Source of the DNA: JBAZWE01 sp041660545
GTDB lineage: Bacteria > Actinomycetota > Thermoleophilia > BMS3ABIN01
Assembly (NCBI GenBank): GCA_041660545.1
Contig: JBAZWE010000077.1
Location: forward strand, 1 to 9,307
DNA length: 9,307 nt
Direction: 5' to 3'
In this document: one piece after another, positions 6,440 through 9,307 of the stretch
How the letters are laid out: each line of letters begins with the position of its first letter
How positions within the stretch are numbered: position 1 is the first letter of the stretch
The notes under the pieces: generated by a model
What the model was told of the DNA's origin: nothing
Seen by the model: the letters and a program-made list of their open reading frames with translations, nothing else
The model's database searches: none
Position numbers and translations under genes: made by a program

Positions 6440-6492
6440 TTCAAAGCCCTCTTCCTTGTGCTTTTTAAGTCGTGCCGATAAGTACAGACCCG

Positions 6493-6521
6493 ATTATTTA
6501 TCAGAAAATCTAGATAATCAA
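6493..6521 (-). promoter_or_regulatory. Candidate sigma-70-type promoter for TM2 copy 1 operon
   Basis: On the minus strand TTGATT (6516-6521, 4 of 6 against TTGACA) and AATAAT (6493-6498, 5 of 6 against TATAAT) are separated by exactly 17 bp. Transcription would begin near 6486, giving a 5' leader of about 45 nt before the ATG at 6439. The dyad TGAGT-N8-ACTCA abuts the -35 on its upstream side and may be an operator. Confidence 0.5.
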
Positions 6522-6573
6522 TGAGTATTCGATCACTCAGATCGCAAGTTGGGGTGGCAGCAAATAGCTCGCG

Positions 6574-6605
6574 GTTCATAAAAGAAACATCGTGGTTTTA
6601 TGAGC
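6574..6605. repeat. Inverted repeat TCATAAAA/TTTTATGA
   Basis: TCATAAAA (6576-6583) and TTTTATGA (6596-6603) are perfect 8-bp arms around a 12-nt loop, extendable to 10 bp through a wobble and a G-C pair. No T-run follows on either strand, so it is not a standard terminator. It lies about 55-85 bp upstream of the candidate -35 of the TM2 copy 1 gene. Confidence 0.5.
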
Positions 6606-6625
6606 AGGCCCACTGTCGATAATTC

Positions 6626-6674
6626 CGCGACAGGGGTGGACATTCCTTAAAAAAGCTGTCGCGACCAACACCCC
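6626..6674. repeat. Two interleaved inverted repeats after B-box copy 2
   Basis: Plus-strand CGCGACAG (6626-6633) is complementary to CTGTCGCG (6656-6663), and GGGGTG (6633-6638) is complementary to CACCCC (6669-6674). The arms alternate, which gives either mutually exclusive hairpins or a pseudoknot. The block abuts the stop codon of the upstream gene. It may end transcription or stabilise the 3' end, but the six-T run lies inside the loop rather than after the stem. Confidence 0.5.
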
Positions 6675-7082
6675 TCATTCGGCGACGATGAACATGATGA
6701 TCACAAAAATGGAGATCAGAACCGTCATCGTGGCTCCGATAATAGCTCCCGCCAGCGCGAAGCTCCTGCCGCCGAGAGGAGATTTTCCTTTTTTGATCCT
6801 ACCGAGCTCGATAACGCCCAGGATCGTTCCCGTGATGGCAAATACGACAGCAGGCACAAAGCAAAACCCGAACAGACTTACAAGAGAGAACACTAGCGAC
6901 GCTATGGCGATCCCGCCCGGTGCTCCGCCCAATCCCCTGGGGGCCGCTGTTGCTGACTCAAGACAGTCAACACAGCATGCCCCGCCATCGGCAGCCACCG
7001 TCATGCACTCGGTGCAACAACCCCTGTGGCATCGCGGACATGTCCCGGTCGCCGCGACACCCGGATGGGAGGCGCAGTCCAA
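6675..7082 (-). CDS. B-box zinc-finger plus DUF4190-like membrane protein, copy 2
   Basis: A 135-residue paralogue of the protein at 5539-5961 with the same layout. The finger ligands are Cys3, His6, Cys15, Cys18, Cys23, Cys26, Cys37 and Cys40. A Gly/Pro/Ala linker follows, then a DUF4190-like membrane domain (helices about 57-88 and 106-133) with the family loop IELGRIKKGKSPLGGRSFAL. It starts with TTG at 7082, and again an in-frame TGA lies two codons upstream and AGAGG is at SD distance. It follows the TM2 copy 2 gene by 49 bp. The first ten or so codons and the RBS are almost identical in DNA to copy 1, while the rest has diverged. Function is unknown; a membrane protein with a cytosolic zinc module is the likely arrangement. 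Confidence 0.88.
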   Translation of the reverse strand: MDCASHPGVAATGTCPRCHRGCCTECMTVAADGGACCVDCLESATAAPRGLGGAPGGIAIASLVFSLVSLFGFCFVPAVVFAITGTILGVIELGRIKKGKSPLGGRSFALAGAIIGATMTVLISIFVIIMFIVAE

Positions 7083-7131
7083 AATTCAGCCTCTATTCAA
7101 TTGTCGGTAACAATGATGAGCCCGGTCTGGC

Positions 7132-7551
7132 CTAATCCTGCAGAGGCAATCCGTTGGCATCGGTATTCATCGATCCGGTCAGAATCAGGATGCCCTCGAT
7201 GAATCCCCAAAGGCCGCCAATACCGCAGGTAACGATTGTTACAGCGATCTGTGCGATGCCGATACCTGTATATCCCAGATAGAACCGGTGTACGCCCCAG
7301 GCTCCCAGAAAAACGCCGAGAAGTCCGGCGGCCATCTTGGATTTGTCACTGACCATTCCTGGAGCGTAACCCGCCGTTGCCGGCGCGGCTGCCTGCAGCT
7401 GTACTCCGCACTTGGTGCAGACGACAGCGCCAGGTCCGGTTTCAGCCCCACAGTTCTGGCAGAAGCCCTGACCGTTCATGGGTTGGGCGCCGCATTCCAT
7501 GCAGACGGCAGCCTGTGCATCAACTTCTTTCCCGCAATTCTTGCAATACAT
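7132..7551 (-). CDS. Double zinc-ribbon TM2-domain protein, copy 2
   Basis: A 139-residue protein. Two zinc ribbons (Cys3, 6, 17, 20 and Cys31, 34, 45, 48) are followed by an Ala-rich linker and a canonical TM2 domain. That domain has KSKMAAGLLGV, GVHRFYLGYTGIGIAQ and then TCGIGGLWGFIEGILILTG, with the short inter-helix turn expected for the family. The tail SMNTDANGLPLQD is shared with copy 1. The start is the ATG at 7551 because GGAGG sits 5 nt upstream. A longer frame from a TTG at 7593 would put that SD inside the coding sequence. It follows the proline-rich DUF4190-like gene by 94 bp and precedes B-box copy 2 by 49 bp. The role is unknown. Confidence 0.91.
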   Translation of the reverse strand: MYCKNCGKEVDAQAAVCMECGAQPMNGQGFCQNCGAETGPGAVVCTKCGVQLQAAAPATAGYAPGMVSDKSKMAAGLLGVFLGAWGVHRFYLGYTGIGIAQIAVTIVTCGIGGLWGFIEGILILTGSMNTDANGLPLQD

Positions 7552-7589
7552 AAAATCCTCCGGTTCGTAATGATTTAATAAATAAACCT

Positions 7590-7613
7590 GCAACCAAGAT
7601 CAAAAGCAACCAA
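7590..7613. repeat. Direct repeat GCAACCAA x2
   Basis: The 8-mer GCAACCAA (TTGGTTGC on the minus strand) occurs at 7590-7597 and 7606-7613, a 16-bp period, about 40-60 bp upstream of the TM2 copy 2 start. A loose promoter (TTGATC, 17 bp, TATTAA on the minus strand) overlaps it. It could be an operator pair, but the spacing and length are not conclusive. Confidence 0.35.
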
Positions 7614-7645
7614 TGTTACTTTTTATCAATTTCTTGGTAAATAGA

Positions 7646-8008
7646 TCAACTGCTGTAGTAAAAATACTGGGATGATGTTCCCATTATCTGCAGGACTATA
7701 TTTATCACCCAATAGAGTACGCCGATAGCGCAGCCTATTATTCCCAGAATTATTGCAGCTTTAACCATGCCTGCGCCTTTTTGAGAGGACTCCCCTCGCG
7801 CTATCCTCCCTTTTTCAATGAAAGCAAGTACAAGACCTACGATAGACGGAACGGTAAAACAGCAACATACGATTCCCGCAATAGTCAGAACCAGCGCAGC
7901 TATCGCCAGCCCGCCGGCCTTCTCCGGCGGTTGTCTTACATAGCCTCCGGCCTGTGGTACTACAGGCGGCGCGGGAGGCGGTGGTGGTGTTGGTGCATTG
8001 CCTTCCAT
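7646..8008 (-). CDS. Proline-rich DUF4190-like membrane protein
   Basis: A 120-residue protein. The first 30 residues are Pro-rich (PTPPPPPAPPVVPQ) and carry no cysteines, unlike the B-box paralogues. The DUF4190-like membrane domain then runs from about 31 to 108: GGLAIAALVLTIAGIVCCC, a second hydrophobic segment, the polar loop IEKGRIARGESSQKGAGM, and a last helix (about 82-108). It ends in a short tail rich in Tyr and Ser. The start is ATG at 8008, 4 nt after AAGGAGG. An in-frame TTG at 8035 is discarded because it would place the SD within the gene. It follows the DUF4234-like gene by 48 bp. The Pro-rich N-terminus probably replaces the zinc finger as a cytosolic interaction segment. Function is unknown. 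Confidence 0.87.
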   Translation of the reverse strand: MEGNAPTPPPPPAPPVVPQAGGYVRQPPEKAGGLAIAALVLTIAGIVCCCFTVPSIVGLVLAFIEKGRIARGESSQKGAGMVKAAIILGIIGCAIGVLYWVINIVLQIMGTSSQYFYYSS

Positions 8009-8056
8009 GTTTCCTCCTTGGTTAGATTTTTTCAATCTCTAATAAATACTTACGGT

Positions 8057-8716
8057 TCATACAGCCACGGCAGGCGCGATCTCTCCAGTCAGCCAGCCCT
8101 CCCAGACCCCGTGACCATCGAAATGCTCGTTCGGATCACTGATCAGCGTGTACCACCAGTAGATACCATAGATTCCGAATGTCACCAGCGTCAACAGAAA
8201 GAGCACCAGAAAGCTCCTGGCTGGAATCGCCGGCCTTGCAGGCGAGTGGCGGTTCAACCCCAGCCTTGACATCAGATCTCCAGCCTTGTCCAGAAAGAGA
8301 ATCTCATTTGTTTCATGTTCGTGACAATCACTGTTGAGAAAGTTCATGGCATAAAACGTAGCCGGCAGAATCCCGATTATCGCCAGCACCAGCCAGACGA
8401 CCGGCGACTTGTCCCCCTCACGGTCCCTCTCGGACGCTCTCGCATGCAGTCTTTCCAGTTCAGCCATCTCATCAGCCAGTTCGTTCTCGCGTCCTGATTG
8501 AGTTACCATCTCCCGCAGATACTCAACGAGATGCCACCTTAAGGAAACCATGCGTTCAAAATGTTGCTGCCGTCTTTCCAGCAGCTTGTAGAAGATGTAG
8601 ACCCCGTAAATGCCGCAAGTCACCAGAACCAGTAGAAAATCGGTCCAGAACGATGTCTGCCAGTCAGTCGATAGCTTCTGATGTATATCGAACTGCAGGG
8701 CGGGCGCGCTCTCCAC
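8057..8716 (-). CDS. Membrane protein with two DUF4234-like halves
   Basis: A 219-residue protein. The motif LVTxGIYGxYxxYKL, typical of DUF4234-like proteins, occurs twice: VLVTCGIYGVYIFYKLLE at about 30-47 and TLVTFGIYGIYWWYTLIS at about 176-193. Each copy is preceded by a hydrophobic helix and followed by a polar (N/Q)-x-HF element. Between them is a charged, probably helical or coiled-coil segment (about 48-103) and one further TM helix (about 105-126). The start is GTG at 8716 with AAGGAGA 7 nt upstream. A 7-bp hairpin (8735-8752) lies between it and the upstream DUF2752-like gene. The family function is unknown. Confidence 0.87.
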   Translation of the reverse strand: MESAPALQFDIHQKLSTDWQTSFWTDFLLVLVTCGIYGVYIFYKLLERRQQHFERMVSLRWHLVEYLREMVTQSGRENELADEMAELERLHARASERDREGDKSPVVWLVLAIIGILPATFYAMNFLNSDCHEHETNEILFLDKAGDLMSRLGLNRHSPARPAIPARSFLVLFLLTLVTFGIYGIYWWYTLISDPNEHFDGHGVWEGWLTGEIAPAVAV

Positions 8717-8734
8717 TCAGTTTCTCCTTTTTTG

Positions 8735-8752
8735 ACCCGGTATAGACCGGGT
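8735..8752 (-). repeat. Intercistronic hairpin
   Basis: ACCCGGT (8735-8741) and ACCGGGT (8746-8752) form a perfect 7-bp stem with a 4-nt loop. It starts 2 nt after the stop codon of the DUF2752-like gene and ends just before the SD of the DUF4234-like gene. The minus strand continues CAAAAAAGG, so it is not a terminator. It may protect or separate the two cistrons in the mRNA. Confidence 0.6.
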
Positions 8753-8754
8753 GC

Positions 8755-9306
8755 TTATAACAGCCCGGTCTTGTGCCAGAAATAGAGTTTCAGCGGCCAG
8801 GCAAGCAGTACGCCCGTCACGGTCGCACCGGCCAGAAATCTCCACGTAGCGGGCTTCAGGGAAAAAACAAACCTCTTTTTTAATGCGAGCGATAATGAGA
8901 GGCCCAGCGTCGTCACAACCGTCAAAAGGAAGAAAACAGGCCCAAGAGGATGGAATGTAAAGGCCTGACCGACATCCAGGCCGCCCATCGACATGAACGA
9001 GCGTGTCATGCCACAAAAAAGGCAAGGCAGGCCGGAAAGCTCCAGGAAGGGGCATACGATGAACGATGGATAACTGACGTTGAATATTCCGATCCTTGAG
9101 ATGGAATCGGGGGTCATCAAAAGGGAGACCGACAGGACCATCAGGAGAGCCGCCAGCAGCGGAACCTCCAATGAGAACAGCGACTGCCAGGAAGTCTCTC
9201 TGAGTGAAAGACCCGCCTTTCGCTCCACCCGCTGACGCCAGGCGATATTTACCTGCGGGGGCGCAAAATCAAACTCTATGCCAGCCAGACTGTTCTGGTC
9301 ACACAT
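8755..9306 (-). CDS. DUF2752-like membrane protein (possibly 5'-incomplete)
   Basis: A 183-residue frame opening with ATG one base from the right window edge. No RBS can be inspected, and the real start could be further out. The DUF2752 signature is clear: CPFLELSGLPCLFCGMTRSF, with Cys85, Cys95, Cys98 and the G-x-T-R element, followed by the hydrophobic HPLGPVFFLL. Three membrane helices are visible (about 47-65, 120-142, 156-175). The 45-residue charged N-terminal extension is longer than in typical DUF2752 proteins (about 130-150 residues), so an alternative start within the window would need checking. The CxxCG motif suggests metal binding, but this is unproven. It is the first visible gene of the small membrane-protein block. 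Confidence 0.86.
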   Translation of the reverse strand: MCDQNSLAGIEFDFAPPQVNIAWRQRVERKAGLSLRETSWQSLFSLEVPLLAALLMVLSVSLLMTPDSISRIGIFNVSYPSFIVCPFLELSGLPCLFCGMTRSFMSMGGLDVGQAFTFHPLGPVFFLLTVVTTLGLSLSLALKKRFVFSLKPATWRFLAGATVTGVLLAWPLKLYFWHKTGLL

Positions 9307-9307
9307 A

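Larger units (their letters stand above)
6440..6674. other. Dyad-rich intergenic region between the two duplicated gene pairs
   Basis: This 235-bp gap contains no gene but an unusual density of inverted repeats. From the end of the upstream gene (6674 downward on the minus strand) there are two interleaved inverted repeats (6626-6674), then an 8-bp stem extendable to 10 bp (6574-6605). A TGAGT-N8-ACTCA dyad (6522-6539) comes next, followed by a candidate promoter (6493-6521) inside a GATTAT/ATAATC dyad. The layout suggests the end of one transcription unit and a regulated start of the next. Confidence 0.55.

Noticed and set aside
6440..6674. Mobile element scar or insertion-sequence ends
   Set aside because: The inverted repeats are short, nested and not flanked by target duplications, and no transposase fragment is present.
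7552..7593. N-terminal extension of TM2 copy 2 to a TTG at 7593
   Set aside because: The extension contains the strong GGAGG that serves the ATG at 7551, and the zinc ribbon of the paralogue begins directly at its Met.
8009..8035. N-terminal extension of the proline-rich protein to a TTG at 8035
   Set aside because: The extra codons include the AAGGAGG that is well placed for the ATG at 8008.
8735..8752. Hairpin as an intrinsic terminator
   Set aside because: On the minus strand it is followed by CAAAAAAGG, not T residues, and the next gene's SD follows immediately.

Overview
The window shows a bacterial chromosome segment of moderate GC content in which every convincing gene lies on the minus strand, so transcription runs from high to low coordinates. 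The order rpe - ribD - ribE with an FMN riboswitch in front of ribD is the order known from many Actinobacteria. Together with the GC content, this suggests a deep-branching, possibly anaerobic actinobacterial lineage. That assignment is an inference from gene order, not a demonstrated placement. No RNA genes, insertion sequences or CRISPR arrays were seen.

Region A (1-2705) is ordinary metabolism. Ribulose-phosphate 3-epimerase (rpe, 2007-2705) may be translated from an almost leaderless mRNA. After it comes a 499-bp gene-free stretch with a candidate promoter, a complete FMN (RFN) riboswitch (1719-1834) and an intrinsic terminator (1676-1704). Then follow ribD (374-1507) and the first 110 codons of riboflavin synthase ribE, which is cut by the left window edge. 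Rpe handles ribulose 5-phosphate, which also feeds the butanone-phosphate branch of riboflavin synthesis. RibD and RibE carry out the deaminase/reductase and final dismutase steps, and FMN represses through the riboswitch.

Region B (2776-9306) is a run of ten small, same-strand genes that encode membrane proteins, zinc-ribbon proteins or both, and none has a known function. In transcription order they are: a DUF2752-like protein; a protein with two DUF4234-like halves; a proline-rich DUF4190-like protein; a double zinc-ribbon TM2 protein; a B-box zinc-finger DUF4190-like protein; second copies of that TM2 and B-box pair; a DUF2085-like protein; a protein with a LITAF-like split zinc knuckle and a second zinc ribbon; and a double zinc-ribbon, single-TM, eight-repeat PQQ-like beta-propeller protein. 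Most gaps are about 25-95 bp with good Shine-Dalgarno sequences. Two longer gaps (5277-5538 and 6440-6674) carry inverted repeats and a candidate promoter, so the block is probably two or three transcription units.

The most interesting part is region B. It looks like a membrane-associated set with repeated use of the same design: cytoplasmic CxxC zinc modules joined to small integral membrane domains. One two-gene unit has been tandemly duplicated, and its TTG-start translation-initiation region is almost unchanged. Start codons were corrected for several genes using Shine-Dalgarno position: the propeller protein at 4251 (TTG), the second TM2 protein at 7551 and the proline-rich protein at 8008.
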